A DNA stretch of 64,000 bases from VRUE01 sp963742535 (GTDB taxonomy: Bacteria > Actinomycetota > Thermoleophilia > Solirubrobacterales > 70-9), in NCBI GenBank assembly GCA_963742535.1, contig CAVUMC010000002.1:124001-188000 (forward strand), given 5' to 3'. Below are positions 7,775 to 15,725 of the stretch, one piece after another; within the stretch, counting starts at the first letter, position 1, and every line of letters begins with the position of its first letter. The translations under genes and the position numbers were made by a program. The notes under the pieces were generated by a model. That model saw only the letters and a program-made list of their open reading frames with translations, was not told where the DNA came from and ran no database searches.

Positions 7775-8778
7775 GCCGCGGCCCGCTTCGGCGTCGCGAA
7801 AGCGTCGTAGGCGAGGTAGTCCGGGTAAGGAATCGGCGCAGCGAAGCGGGCGGCGGAGCCGATCATCGCGGCATTGTCGGTGCAGAGCGGAAGCGGCACC
7901 AGCTTCAGTTGCAACCTTCGCCGCTCGCAGAGTGCCGCGACGGCATCGCGCAACGGTCCGTTGGCGGCAACGCCGCCGCCGAGCGCGACCGCCCCCCACT
8001 CACCCTGCTTCAGTGCTCGCTCCAGCTTGGAGACGAGTTGACTGACGGCGGCGGCCTGGAAGCTGGCGGCGAGGTCGGCGCGGCGGACCTCGACCTGCTC
8101 GGGGCCGAGATCCCGGCAGAGATAGACAAGCGCCGTCTTGAGCCCGCTGAAGCTGAAGTCGAGGCCGGGGTTGCGACTCATCGCCACCGGCATCTCAAAG
8201 GCTTCGGGGTCCCCCTCTCGCGCCGCCTTTTCCAATGCCGGCCCGCCCGGATAGCCGAGCCCGAGCAGGCGCGCGACCTTGTCGAAAGCCTCGCCGGCGG
8301 CGTCGTCGAGGGTCTGGCCGAGCAGCTCATAGCCCTCGTGGCCACGCACCCCGGCAAGCAGGGTATGGCCGCCACTGGCGACAAGGCAGAGGAAGGGGGG
8401 CTCCAGCGGTTCGGGCTCGAGGAAGTTGGCGGCGACGTGACCCTGAAGGTGGTCGACTGGAATCAGCGGCAGCCTCCTGGGCGCGGCCAGCGCCTTCGCC
8501 GTGCTGACTCCGACCAGGAGGGCGCCGATCAGGCCGGGACCGACGGTGACCGCAATCGCCTCGATCTCATCAAGGCTCGTCCCCGCCTCCCCCAGTGCCG
8601 CCTCTACCACCGGCGCGGTCAGCTCGAGGTGGTGTCGAGAAGCCACCTCGGGCACGACGCCGCCAAACTGGGCGTGGGCCGCCGCCTGCGAGGAGATCAC
8701 GTTGGAGAGAATGCGCGGCCCATCGAGGACGGCGGCGCAGGTGTCGTCGCAGGAAGTCTCTATTGCCAGGAGCGGCAT
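7771..8778 (-). CDS. tsaD: tRNA N6-threonylcarbamoyltransferase catalytic subunit TsaD
   Basis: Transfers threonylcarbamoyl to A37 of ANN-decoding tRNAs, with TsaB and TsaE. It starts AIETSCDDTCAAV (ASKHA nucleotide fold) and has VPEVASRHHLE, the metal-binding DHLQGHVAANF (two His) and GLKTALVY; the C-terminal LCTDNAAMIG is conserved. 335 residues is normal. It follows rimI by 16 bases and is coupled to the glutaredoxin-like gene downstream. Confidence 0.97.
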   Translation of the reverse strand: MPLLAIETSCDDTCAAVLDGPRILSNVISSQAAAHAQFGGVVPEVASRHHLELTAPVVEAALGEAGTSLDEIEAIAVTVGPGLIGALLVGVSTAKALAAPRRLPLIPVDHLQGHVAANFLEPEPLEPPFLCLVASGGHTLLAGVRGHEGYELLGQTLDDAAGEAFDKVARLLGLGYPGGPALEKAAREGDPEAFEMPVAMSRNPGLDFSFSGLKTALVYLCRDLGPEQVEVRRADLAASFQAAAVSQLVSKLERALKQGEWGAVALGGGVAANGPLRDAVAALCERRRLQLKLVPLPLCTDNAAMIGSAARFAAPIPYPDYLAYDAFATPKRAAA

Positions 8779-8794
8779 CGGGCGAGCCTAAGGT

Positions 8795-9181
8795 TCAATC
8801 GAGCCACATAATCAGCGCGTCCTCGCCATTGTCCTGGTAATAGCGGGGACGCACGCCGGCAGAGCGAAAGCCCAGTCGTTCGTACATCGTGATCGCCGGC
8901 TGATTGGAGACACGCACCTCGAGCGTGAAGGGCAAGCTGCCGCCACCCTCTTCGATCAGCTTGCCGATCAAGCGGCGGGCGACGCCGCGACGACGCTGCT
9001 CCGGAGCGACGGCGACGTTCATCAGGTGCCAGACCTGGTCGTAGCGGGAACAGACCAGATAGCCGAGCAGCTGGTCGCCCTCGGTCGCCGCCAGGCAGAT
9101 GCCGGAGGGCTTGGAGAGCTCGAGCACGAACATCGCCAGCGACCAGGGGGTCGGGAAAGAGCGGCGCTCAATCGAGATCAC
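8795..9181 (-). CDS. rimI: Ribosomal-protein-alanine acetyltransferase RimI (N-terminus displaced by an apparent frameshift)
   Basis: GNAT enzyme acetylating protein N-terminal alanine; a usual neighbour of tsaB and tsaD. The open frame from GTG 9181 gives 128 residues, with VAPEQRRRGVARRLI as acetyl-CoA motif A and the C-terminal YERLGFRSAGVRPRYYQDN. It lacks the first beta strand. That strand is encoded upstream in another frame, from GTG 9266: it ends AIRRARL and then meets TAG, whereas removing one base of CTATAGC (9195-9200) would continue it as AIRRARLSDLPAVISIERR, a normal RimI beginning. So either the gene carries a one-base insertion or the sequence has an error here. Confidence 0.85.
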   Translation of the reverse strand: MISIERRSFPTPWSLAMFVLELSKPSGICLAATEGDQLLGYLVCSRYDQVWHLMNVAVAPEQRRRGVARRLIGKLIEEGGGSLPFTLEVRVSNQPAITMYERLGFRSAGVRPRYYQDNGEDALIMWLD

Positions 9182-9234
9182 CGCGGGCAGGTCGCTATAG
9201 GCGAGCCCGGCGGATCGCGCCGGCCGCCCCTGCC

Positions 9235-9993
9235 TCAGCCTGCTCTCTGGGAATCGTGTCGCTCACGCCATCGCTGCGCATCTGGAGGCCTCAGGTAAAT
9301 CGGTTCGAGTGGCTCGTCGACGCCATCCGCCGCGAGGGCGCAGATTTGCCGCGCGGCCACGTGGTGAATGGGGTCGGCGTCCTCGGGAATCTCTATCCCC
9401 CGAGCTGCCAACTCCTTGCGAAAGCGTACCGCCCCCGAGCCAGCGGCCCGCGGGGACGCGGACAACTGAGCCACCCGCTCGCCAAGGTCCTCCGGGGCGA
9501 GGACGAGCGGCTCCCAAAGGCGTTCGCCACCGGGGGCATAAAGAGCGGCAAAGACCTCGCCACGACGCGCGTCGAGGACCGCCAGGGTTTCCCCGTCGCC
9601 CGCCTCGGACAGGGCCCGGCCGAGGGCATCCAAAGTGCACACCCCGACCGCGGGGACTCCGGTGCTTGCGGCGAGCCCTCGTGCGGTTGCGAGGCCGATG
9701 CGGATGCCGACAAACGAGCCAGGACCGCGGCCCACCGCGAGCCCGCCGACCGCACCCCAACCGCCGCAGGCCTCGACCGCCCGCTCGACCTCAGTCAGGA
9801 GAGCAGTCGAGTGGCGTGGGCTGCCCTGAGGTGAGAGCCCGAGCAGCTCCTCATGGAGGACCTCGCCGCCGCGCGTCGCGCAGACGGTCGTATCCGCGGT
9901 CGCCGTGTCGAAACCGACGACCGCTTTCCCCTGGGCGCTCAGGTCAGCCAGTGACCCTGAAGACGAAGGAGCCGACCCGTTTGCCTTCGACAA
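9235..9993 (-). CDS. tsaB: tRNA threonylcarbamoyladenosine biosynthesis protein TsaB
   Basis: Inactive TsaD-like partner needed for t6A synthesis. The family segments VVGFDTATADTTV, RHSTALLTEVERAV and GRGPGSFVGIRIGLATARGL are present. The length of 252 includes a 25-residue N-terminal extension of low complexity; the only ATG/GTG/TTG start in frame is ATG 9993, which makes it overlap the preceding secreted-protein gene by 50 bases in another frame. The rimI N-terminal coding sequence overlaps its 3' end. Confidence 0.9.
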   Translation of the reverse strand: MSKANGSAPSSSGSLADLSAQGKAVVGFDTATADTTVCATRGGEVLHEELLGLSPQGSPRHSTALLTEVERAVEACGGWGAVGGLAVGRGPGSFVGIRIGLATARGLAASTGVPAVGVCTLDALGRALSEAGDGETLAVLDARRGEVFAALYAPGGERLWEPLVLAPEDLGERVAQLSASPRAAGSGAVRFRKELAARGIEIPEDADPIHHVAARQICALAADGVDEPLEPIYLRPPDAQRWRERHDSQRAG

Positions 9994-10321
9994 ACCAGCT
10001 CACCCGGTGCTTGCCGGGGATATTCGAGGTGATCTTGTTGACGTAGAGCGTGCCTTGCACGGCCGGCTGCGCTTTCGCGCAGATGTTTTTGCCGGTCGGG
10101 AACTGGACGCAGACGCTGTAGTTGACGTCAGCTTTGAGGCTCTTGAAGAAGGCGCCCTTTTTGGAGCCCTTGGGGCACTTGTGTTTCGCCGTCGCGTTCT
10201 GGGAGACGCCGCAGGAAACGAAGTGCTTGTAAGCAGCCGCGCCCGCCGATGAAGCAAAGGCGGCGCTTGCCAGCAGCGCGGTCCCCAGCAGCACCGCGGT
10301 CAGCGTCTTAAGTCCCTTCAT
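9944..10321 (-). CDS. Small secreted protein of unknown function
   Basis: 125 residues. A clear signal peptide (MKGLKTLTAVLLGTALLA..., cleavage probably after ASSAGAA) is followed by a compact domain with Cys pairs (FVSCG, KHKCPKG, YSVCVQF, NICAKA) and a beta-rich end (KHRVSWFVEGKRVGSFVFRV), which resembles an extracellular Ig-like domain; I do not recognise the family. The ATG at 10321 is supported by GGGAGG 7-8 bases upstream. It splits tsaE from tsaB and its 3' end overlaps tsaB, an odd position for an exported protein. Confidence 0.75.
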   Translation of the reverse strand: MKGLKTLTAVLLGTALLASAAFASSAGAAAYKHFVSCGVSQNATAKHKCPKGSKKGAFFKSLKADVNYSVCVQFPTGKNICAKAQPAVQGTLYVNKITSNIPGKHRVSWFVEGKRVGSFVFRVTG

Positions 10322-10388
10322 CCAGCGTCCCTCCCGTTTGCGTTTCGGCTTTCGTTCGATGCTACAGGCACCATCCCCTCGAACACGC

Positions 10389-10820
10389 CTATTTGCGGGG
10401 AGATGCGGCGGGCAGCTCGATTTGGCGTCGATCGTCACCGGCGTGCGCGAGGCGAACCGCAATTACCCGCCTGTGCGCCAGCCGTGGCTCGGCCAGCGCC
10501 GGCCACTCGATAAAGGCAACCCCATCGGCGCCGAGGTAGTCCTCGAGCAGGGCGGGATCCTCGGCCTCCAGGTCCTCGAGTCGGTAGAGGTCGAGATGGG
10601 CGACCGGCAGCCTGCCGCCCTCATAACGCTGGCCGACGGTAAAGGTCGGCGAGGTGACCGGTTCCTCGACACCGAGCGCCCGGCAGGCGCCACGGATCAT
10701 CGTCGTCTTGCCGGTCCCAACCTCGCCACTGAAGACGACGACGTCGCCGGGCTCAAGCCGCGCGGCGAGCTCGGCGCCGAGTGCCTCGGTTTCGGCCGCG
10801 GAGCCGCTTTCGGTCTTCAT
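10389..10820 (-). CDS. tsaE: tRNA threonylcarbamoyladenosine biosynthesis ATPase TsaE
   Basis: P-loop ATPase that drives the TsaBD cycle. 143 residues with Walker A GEVGTGKTTM, then VTSPTFTVGQRYEGG, HLDLYRLEDLE and IEWPALAE, all standard TsaE motifs. ATG 10820 is used (MKTESGSAAETE) because it sits one base after the udg stop; a longer frame upstream is not homologous. Confidence 0.95.
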   Translation of the reverse strand: MKTESGSAAETEALGAELAARLEPGDVVVFSGEVGTGKTTMIRGACRALGVEEPVTSPTFTVGQRYEGGRLPVAHLDLYRLEDLEAEDPALLEDYLGADGVAFIEWPALAEPRLAHRRVIAVRLAHAGDDRRQIELPAASPRK

Positions 10821-10821
10821 C

Positions 10822-11505
10822 TCAGCCGAAGAAATCGAGCTGGTCGGCAGGGACCTCAGCGGCGGCGTCTGTCTCGGCGGAAGCGGTCGGCTCGTCCCCC
10901 GGCTCTTCCGCGGCAACCGGCGGCCCCATCGCCAGCAGCTCGGGAAGCCTTGCGAAGTCTTCGCGCAACTGCTCCTTCACCGCGGGCGTGCGAAGCGCCG
11001 CGGCCGGGTGAAAGATCGGGAAGAGGAAGACGGTGCGCCCGCCAAGCTCATGGACTTGGGGTGCCCCCCTGACCTTGGTGATTCCCGCCGGGTTGCCACT
11101 GAGCAGCTTGGTGGCGAAGTTGCCGAGCGTGCAGATCACCGTTGGCTCGATCAGCCGCACCTGCTCGAAGAGGTAGGGCTTGCAGGTCTCGATCTCCATC
11201 GGTTGGGGGTCACGATTGTCTGGCGGCCGACTCTTCAGCACGTTGGCGATAAAGACGGCCTCGCGCGAGAGCCCGATTTCCTCCAGCATCTGGTTGAGCA
11301 GCTGGCCGGCGCGACCGACGAAGGGCAGCCCTTGTCGGTCCTCTTCGGCCCCGGGTGCCTCGCCGACGAACATCAGGTCGGCGTTGGCGTCGCCGGCGCC
11401 GAAGACGGCCTTGGTCCGCGTCTCGTGAAGCGGGCACTTGGTGCAGTCCTTGACTTCGTTGAAGAGGGAGACCAGTTCCTCGCGCCGCTGCTCGGCGGTC
11501 GCCAT
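10822..11505 (-). CDS. Uracil-DNA glycosylase, family 4 (iron-sulfur type)
   Basis: Removes uracil from DNA at the start of base-excision repair. 227 residues with cluster cysteines in CTKCPLH and ETCKPYL, the active-site block FVGEAPGAEEDRQGLPFVGRAG, NVLKSRPPDNRDP, and HPAAAL for the catalytic His region. About 30 acidic residues follow the domain and the protein ends DQLDFFG, close to the bacterial sliding-clamp-binding consensus QL(S/D)LF. Its start codon shares one base with the stop of the FmdB gene. Confidence 0.92.
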   Translation of the reverse strand: MATAEQRREELVSLFNEVKDCTKCPLHETRTKAVFGAGDANADLMFVGEAPGAEEDRQGLPFVGRAGQLLNQMLEEIGLSREAVFIANVLKSRPPDNRDPQPMEIETCKPYLFEQVRLIEPTVICTLGNFATKLLSGNPAGITKVRGAPQVHELGGRTVFLFPIFHPAAALRTPAVKEQLREDFARLPELLAMGPPVAAEEPGDEPTASAETDAAAEVPADQLDFFG

Positions 11506-11762
11506 CAGAGCTCTCCCGCCGCGCGCTTGCGCTTGCTCTCGGCCATCCGCTCACCCCGTGCCGCTTCGCGCTCACCGCGCCGCGATTCGCCGGAGCGCAC
11601 CTTCGCGCCTCGCGGTTGACGCCCCGCCGGCGAGACGGGGGAAAGCAATCGCTTCGTCTGCTCCGAACCGCAATGACGGCAAGGTAGGGCGCGCGTTTCG
11701 CTCCCGGTCAGCTCTTCAAAACGCCGACCGCACTCTTCGCACTCGAACTCGTAGATGGGCAC
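11505..11762 (-). CDS. FmdB-family zinc ribbon protein
   Basis: An 85-residue protein with the FmdB/CxxC-CxxC ribbon: PIYEFECEECGRRFEEL then PCRHCGSEQTKRLLS, followed by a basic, probably disordered tail. GTG 11762 is chosen because family members begin with M-PIYEF. It is coupled to udg downstream (TGATG) and follows panB by 14 bases. The family role is unsettled; it is often annotated as a putative regulatory protein. Confidence 0.85.
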   Translation of the reverse strand: MPIYEFECEECGRRFEELTGSETRALPCRHCGSEQTKRLLSPVSPAGRQPRGAKVRSGESRRGEREAARGERMAESKRKRAAGEL

Positions 11763-11776
11763 CGCGCGAATCGTAG

Positions 11777-12712
11777 TTAGGGCAGCGGCTCCCAGTCCCA
11801 CGCTTTCGCCGAGGTCAGGCTCTCCTGATCCAGGTAATGCTTGAGCACGGCCAGCTCACCGGGCTCGATCGCGTAAACGTGGTCGGGTTCGGGGAAGTGA
11901 GCAGTGCGGACCTCGGCTACGTATTGGTTCATGCCGGCGACCATCTGGTTGTGGATGTCGGCGTACTGCTTGACGAATTTGGCCATGCGGCCGGTGGTGA
12001 TGCCGAGCAGGTCGTGGAAGACGAGGACCTGGCCGTCGGCGGCGGGACCGGCGCCGATGCCGATAACCGGCACCTCGAGCCGCTCGACAATCACCTCGGT
12101 GACGGCGGCCGGGACGGCCTCGAAGACGATCGCGAAGCAGCCCGCCGCCTCCAACGCCAGGGCCTCCTCTGAGAGCTTGATCGCGCTCTGGGCTGTCTTG
12201 CCCTGGGCCTTGTAGCCGCCAAGCGCGGTGGCGGTCTGCGGCGTCAGGCCAACGTGGCCCATCACCGGGATGCCGGCGCGAACGATCGCGCGGGCGCGCT
12301 CGACCGAGATCCCCCCTGCCTCCAGCTTCACCGTCTGACAGCCGGTCTCCTTGACCAGCCGCATCGCGTTTTCGACCGCCCCCTCGTTGCTCGCCTCATA
12401 GCTGCCCTTCGGCATGTCGCCGACCATCAGCGGCGTGCTCAAGCCACGGCGCACGGCTTTGCCGAGAACGAGCATCTCCTCCATCGTCACCGCCTCGGTG
12501 CCGGCATGGCCAAGCACGACATTGGCGGCGGAGTCACCGACGAGGACGATGTCAACACCGGCCTCCTCGGCGACCTTGGCCGAGGGGTAGTCGTAAGCGG
12601 TCACCATCGCGATCGGCTCGCCCTTGGCCTTCATCTCCATCAGCCGCGGCAGGCTGACCGGAGGGCGATCCGCCGAGGGAGGGGCGGTGTGGGAGCGGGC
12701 GCCGGAGCTCAT
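11777..12712 (-). CDS. panB: 3-methyl-2-oxobutanoate hydroxymethyltransferase PanB
   Basis: Makes ketopantoate from alpha-ketoisovalerate and methylene-THF in pantothenate synthesis. The 311 residues include VTAYDYPSAKVAEEAG, VGDSAANVVLGHAGT (metal site), VGDMPKGSY, the catalytic KLEAGG stretch, MGHVGLTPQTA and IGIGAGPAADGQVLVFHDLLG. Its ATG overlaps the panD stop (TGATG). The N-terminal 20 residues are a non-conserved extension. Confidence 0.97.
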   Translation of the reverse strand: MSSGARSHTAPPSADRPPVSLPRLMEMKAKGEPIAMVTAYDYPSAKVAEEAGVDIVLVGDSAANVVLGHAGTEAVTMEEMLVLGKAVRRGLSTPLMVGDMPKGSYEASNEGAVENAMRLVKETGCQTVKLEAGGISVERARAIVRAGIPVMGHVGLTPQTATALGGYKAQGKTAQSAIKLSEEALALEAAGCFAIVFEAVPAAVTEVIVERLEVPVIGIGAGPAADGQVLVFHDLLGITTGRMAKFVKQYADIHNQMVAGMNQYVAEVRTAHFPEPDHVYAIEPGELAVLKHYLDQESLTSAKAWDWEPLP

Positions 12713-13125
12713 CAGGCGACCTCGGCTTCGGACGTAGGCGCCGGCTCGGCAAGCAGCACCTCGGGGTGGCTGTCGACGGCAACGATCTCGTTGTCGTCAT
12801 CGACGTGGACGACGACGGGCGAGTAGGCATCGAGGTCCTTCTCGTCGTAAGAGCCGAAGGAGGCGACGATGATCTTGTGGCCAGGGCGGGTCAGGTGGGC
12901 GGCGGCGCCGTTGACCTGCATCGTGCGCGACCCCGGCTCGCCGTCGATCACGTAGGTGACAAAGCGAGCGCCGTTATCGATGTCCCAAACGTGAACCTGC
13001 TCGTTGGTGATCAGGTCCGCCGCCGCCATCAGCTCGGTGTCGATCGTGATGCTGCCGATGTAGTCGACATCGCAATCGGTCACCGTCGCCCGGTGAATCT
13101 TGGACTTGAGCATTTGCCTCTGCAT
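12712..13125 (-). CDS. panD: Aspartate 1-decarboxylase PanD
   Basis: Pyruvoyl enzyme producing beta-alanine. It starts MQRQMLKSKIHRATVTDC; the self-cleavage site is Gly24-Ser25 in YIGSIT, and Lys9, His11, Tyr57-type residues are in place (VHVWDIDNGAR, VNGAAAHLTRPGH). 137 residues. It is the middle gene of panC-panD-panB. Confidence 0.97.
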   Translation of the reverse strand: MQRQMLKSKIHRATVTDCDVDYIGSITIDTELMAAADLITNEQVHVWDIDNGARFVTYVIDGEPGSRTMQVNGAAAHLTRPGHKIIVASFGSYDEKDLDAYSPVVVHVDDDNEIVAVDSHPEVLLAEPAPTSEAEVA

Positions 13126-13161
13126 CGGTCTCCCCTCAGCGGATTTGGCTTGAAGTTGTGG

Positions 13162-14058
13162 TCACGGCTCTACAAGGACGTTGTCGATCAGGCGGGCGCC
13201 GCCGACCTGGGCGGCGACCGCAATTAGCACCGGCCGGTCGCCCAGCTCGGTGACGAGTGAAAGATCTCTGGGATCGCGCGCCTCGAGGTACTCGGGCTCG
13301 ATCCCGGCGCTGCGCAGCTCGGCCCGGGCGGCGTCGAGGCCGGCCGCAAGGCCTTCGGTACGGGACACCGCCTCGGCCGCCCGCAGGGCCGCCGAGAGCG
13401 CCACGGCGCGCTGGCGCGCATCCTCATCGAGGTAGGCGTTGCGCGAGCTCATTGCCAGGCCGTCGGGCTCACGCACGATCGGCAGCACCTCGATCCGCAA
13501 GGAGAAGTCGAGGTCGCGCGCCATGCGACGAATGACAGCCGCCTGCTGTGCGTCCTTCTGGCCGAAGTAGGCGACGTCGGGCCCAACGGTGTTGAAGAGC
13601 TTGGCGACGACCGTGGTGACGCCGCGAAAGTGCTCGGGGCCGCGGCTAGTGGCGTCGCCGTCAAGAACGCCGGTCAGCTGGCCCTCAACCGTGACGTAAG
13701 TGGAGAAGCCGTCGGGGTAGACGGTCTCGACCGGCGGCGCATAGACGTAGTCGGCGCCCGCTTCGGTGGCCAGGCGCAGATCGCGCTCCTCGTCGCGCGG
13801 GTAGCGGTCCAGATCCTCGCCCGGTCCGAACTGGGTCGGGTTGACGAAGAGGCTCATCACCACCGCGTCGCACTCCGCGCTGGCGGCTCGCAGCAAGGAG
13901 AGATGCCCCTCGTGCAGGTAGCCCATCGTCGGCACCAGGCCGATCGAGCTTCCCTCACGCCGCAGCGGTGCCAGAGCAGCGCGCAGCTCATCCTTGTCAC
14001 GAAGGACCGTCGCTTCGCCTTTTGCGCGTGGGTTATCGACGAGTTCTATGAGATTCAT
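13162..14058 (-). CDS. panC: Pantothenate synthetase PanC
   Basis: Joins pantoate and beta-alanine with ATP. 298 residues: VPTMGYLHEGHLSLLRAA (HIGH-like motif), VMSLFVNPTQFGP, FRGVTTVVAKLFN, YFGQKDAQQAAV and SSRNAYLD (KMSKS-like) are all present. First gene of the pan operon; a TATAAT box lies about 34 bases upstream. panB, panC and panD together with coaE at 32.1 kb cover much of CoA synthesis. Confidence 0.97.
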   Translation of the reverse strand: MNLIELVDNPRAKGEATVLRDKDELRAALAPLRREGSSIGLVPTMGYLHEGHLSLLRAASAECDAVVMSLFVNPTQFGPGEDLDRYPRDEERDLRLATEAGADYVYAPPVETVYPDGFSTYVTVEGQLTGVLDGDATSRGPEHFRGVTTVVAKLFNTVGPDVAYFGQKDAQQAAVIRRMARDLDFSLRIEVLPIVREPDGLAMSSRNAYLDEDARQRAVALSAALRAAEAVSRTEGLAAGLDAARAELRSAGIEPEYLEARDPRDLSLVTELGDRPVLIAVAAQVGGARLIDNVLVEP

Positions 14059-14092
14059 GGGTCCATGCCCTGGGGGTCACGGCCGTGTGCGA

Positions 14093-14098
14093 ATTATA
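14093..14098 (-). promoter_or_regulatory. Putative -10 box of the panCDB operon
   Basis: A perfect TATAAT on the minus strand, 34 bases before the panC ATG. No clear -35 is seen at 16-18 bases. Confidence 0.4.
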
Positions 14099-14122
14099 GG
14101 CAGGGTGCGTGCGGAACTACGC

Positions 14123-14159
14123 GCCTTTTGATCACATTGAGCAAACGATCCAAAAGGGC
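14123..14159 (-). terminator. Hairpin downstream of the hexapeptide acyltransferase gene
   Basis: CCTTTTGATC and GATCCAAAAGG pair with one bulged base around a 14-base loop, 17 bases after the acyltransferase stop. No U-run follows. Confidence 0.35.
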
Positions 14160-14175
14160 CAAACTCGCGCCGGCG

Positions 14176-14745
14176 TCAGGATCGACTCAGAGGCTTGGCC
14201 GGGCTTCCGGCCGCAACTGATCCCGGCGGCAGGTCCCTGGTAACGACCGAGTTGGCGCCGATCACGCAGCGGTCGCCGATCGTCACCCCGCTGGTGACGA
14301 CGCAATTGACCCCGAACCAGCAGTTGGAGCCGATCTTGACCGGGCCCTTCGCCGTGAACCCCTGCTGGGTGATCGGAACGTCCGGGTCGTCGAAGCGGTG
14401 CGCTGAGTCGCCGACGAAGCAGCCATTGGCAAACATCGTGTGGTCGCCGATCTCGATCGACTCGAGGGCGGCGAGCATCGTGTTGCGATTGAGGAAGCAA
14501 TCGGCGCCGATCGAGATCCGCGCCTCGGGTGCCAGGGTCAGCCAACAGCCGGGCTCGAGCAGCGTGCCTTCGCCAATCCGCAAGCGGCCCTCGTCGAGCG
14601 CCTCCAGCGCCTCGCCCTCGAGCGGCTCGCGGACGTAGAACCCGCCGCGGGCAGCGTGCCGTGCCAGGCGCCAACGCCGCGCCAGGCGCCGGTTGCGCTC
14701 GTACCAGCGCCGCTTCGCCCACCAGATTCGCCAACCCCTCTGCAC
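14176..14745 (-). CDS. Left-handed beta-helix (hexapeptide repeat) acyltransferase
   Basis: 189 residues; a basic N-terminal segment (about 35 residues) precedes hexapeptide turns (IGEGTLLEPGCWLTLA, ISIGADCFLNRNTM, IEIGDHTMFANGCFVGDSAH, VKIGSNCWFGVNCVV, VTIGDRCVIGANSVV) and the closing AAGSPAKPL. This matches WbbJ/maltose-O-acetyltransferase-like sugar acetyltransferases with a catalytic His in SAHRF. Acceptor unknown, probably a surface polysaccharide or lipid. The GTG start at 14745 is only 20 bases from the divergent ROK kinase start. Confidence 0.85.
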   Translation of the reverse strand: MQRGWRIWWAKRRWYERNRRLARRWRLARHAARGGFYVREPLEGEALEALDEGRLRIGEGTLLEPGCWLTLAPEARISIGADCFLNRNTMLAALESIEIGDHTMFANGCFVGDSAHRFDDPDVPITQQGFTAKGPVKIGSNCWFGVNCVVTSGVTIGDRCVIGANSVVTRDLPPGSVAAGSPAKPLSRS

Positions 14746-14752
14746 CGGACCA

Positions 14753-14758
14753 TAGACT
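14753..14758 (+). promoter_or_regulatory. Putative -10 box of a leaderless ROK kinase promoter
   Basis: TAGACT ends 7 bases before GTG 14766. The intergenic gap between the divergent starts is only 20 bases, leaving no room for a leader with a ribosome site. Confidence 0.35.
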
Positions 14759-14765
14759 GACGTAC

Positions 14766-15725
14766 GTGGCTGATCTGCGCGGCGGGATTGACCTTGGCGG
14801 GACGAAGATCCAGACGGCGATCGTCGACGCCGCCGGGGAGGTCAGTGGCGAAGCACGACACCCCACCCCCACCTCGGGCGGCCCGGCGGATGTGGCCGAG
14901 GCAATGGCCGCGGCGCTGCGCGAGGCAGCTGAGGCGGCCAGCGTCGAGACCGCTGACCTACAGGGAGTCGGCGTCGGTTCACCTGGCGACGCCAACGGCA
15001 AAACGGGCATCGTCAGTGGCGCCCGCAACCTGCCCGGCTGGGAGGGCAGCTACCCGCTCGGCGAGACGCTCGCCAAAGCGCTTGACACCGAGATCCGCAT
15101 CGGCAACGACGTCCAGGTCGCAACCGAAGCCGAGTTCCACCTCGGCGCGGGACGGGAGTTTCAGAGCCTGATCGGCGTCTTCTGGGGCACCGGCGTCGGC
15201 GGCGGCATCGTCCTCGACGGCAAGCCGTGGCTCGGCCGCGGCGCTGCCGGGGAGATCGGGCACATGGTCGTCAAGCGCGGCGGTGCCAAGTGCCCCTGCG
15301 GGCGCAAGGGCTGCATGGAGGCCTACGCCGGACGTTCGGCGATGGAAGCCGAGGCGCGTCGCCAGCACGAAGAGGGGCACAAGACCGACCTCTTCAAGCT
15401 GATGCACAAGCACGACAAAGATCGCCTCACCAGTGGCATTTGGCAGCGGGCCCTCGACCACGGCGACCACCTCGCCGAAAAGTTGATCGATCGCGCGATC
15501 GAGGCGCTCGGCACCGGCGTCGCCTCCGCGATCAACCTGCTCGACCCCGAAGCGGTGATCATCGGCGGCGGACTCGGGGTGCGCTTCGGCGAGCGCTACA
15601 TGGACCCCTTGATGGAAGAGATGTCCAAGCACCTCTTCGTCGACGAGCGCCCACCGGCGATCCGCGTCGCCTCTCTAGGCGACCTGGGCGGCGCGATCGG
15701 CGCCTCCCTCCTCTTCTCCTCTTAG
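14766..15725 (+). CDS. ROK-family sugar kinase (glucokinase-like)
   Basis: Cytoplasmic ATP-dependent hexose kinase of the ROK family, 319 residues. Phosphate loop GGIDLGGTKIQTAIVD, catalytic IRIGNDVQVATEAE, sugar-binding EIGHM, the ROK zinc site CPCGRKGCMEAYAG, and IIGGGLG near the end are seen. GTG 14766 is chosen since homology begins at ADLRGGIDLGG; an open frame continues upstream but is antisense to the acyltransferase. It converges on the sugar ABC transporter, with overlapping stop codons at 15722-15725, and may phosphorylate an imported sugar. Confidence 0.9.
   Translation: MADLRGGIDLGGTKIQTAIVDAAGEVSGEARHPTPTSGGPADVAEAMAAALREAAEAASVETADLQGVGVGSPGDANGKTGIVSGARNLPGWEGSYPLGETLAKALDTEIRIGNDVQVATEAEFHLGAGREFQSLIGVFWGTGVGGGIVLDGKPWLGRGAAGEIGHMVVKRGGAKCPCGRKGCMEAYAGRSAMEAEARRQHEEGHKTDLFKLMHKHDKDRLTSGIWQRALDHGDHLAEKLIDRAIEALGTGVASAINLLDPEAVIIGGGLGVRFGERYMDPLMEEMSKHLFVDERPPAIRVASLGDLGGAIGASLLFSS

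Noticed and set aside
6858..8800. A Rex operator near rex
   Set aside because: No TTGTGA-N6-TCACAA-like inverted repeat was found in the non-coding gaps around the operon.
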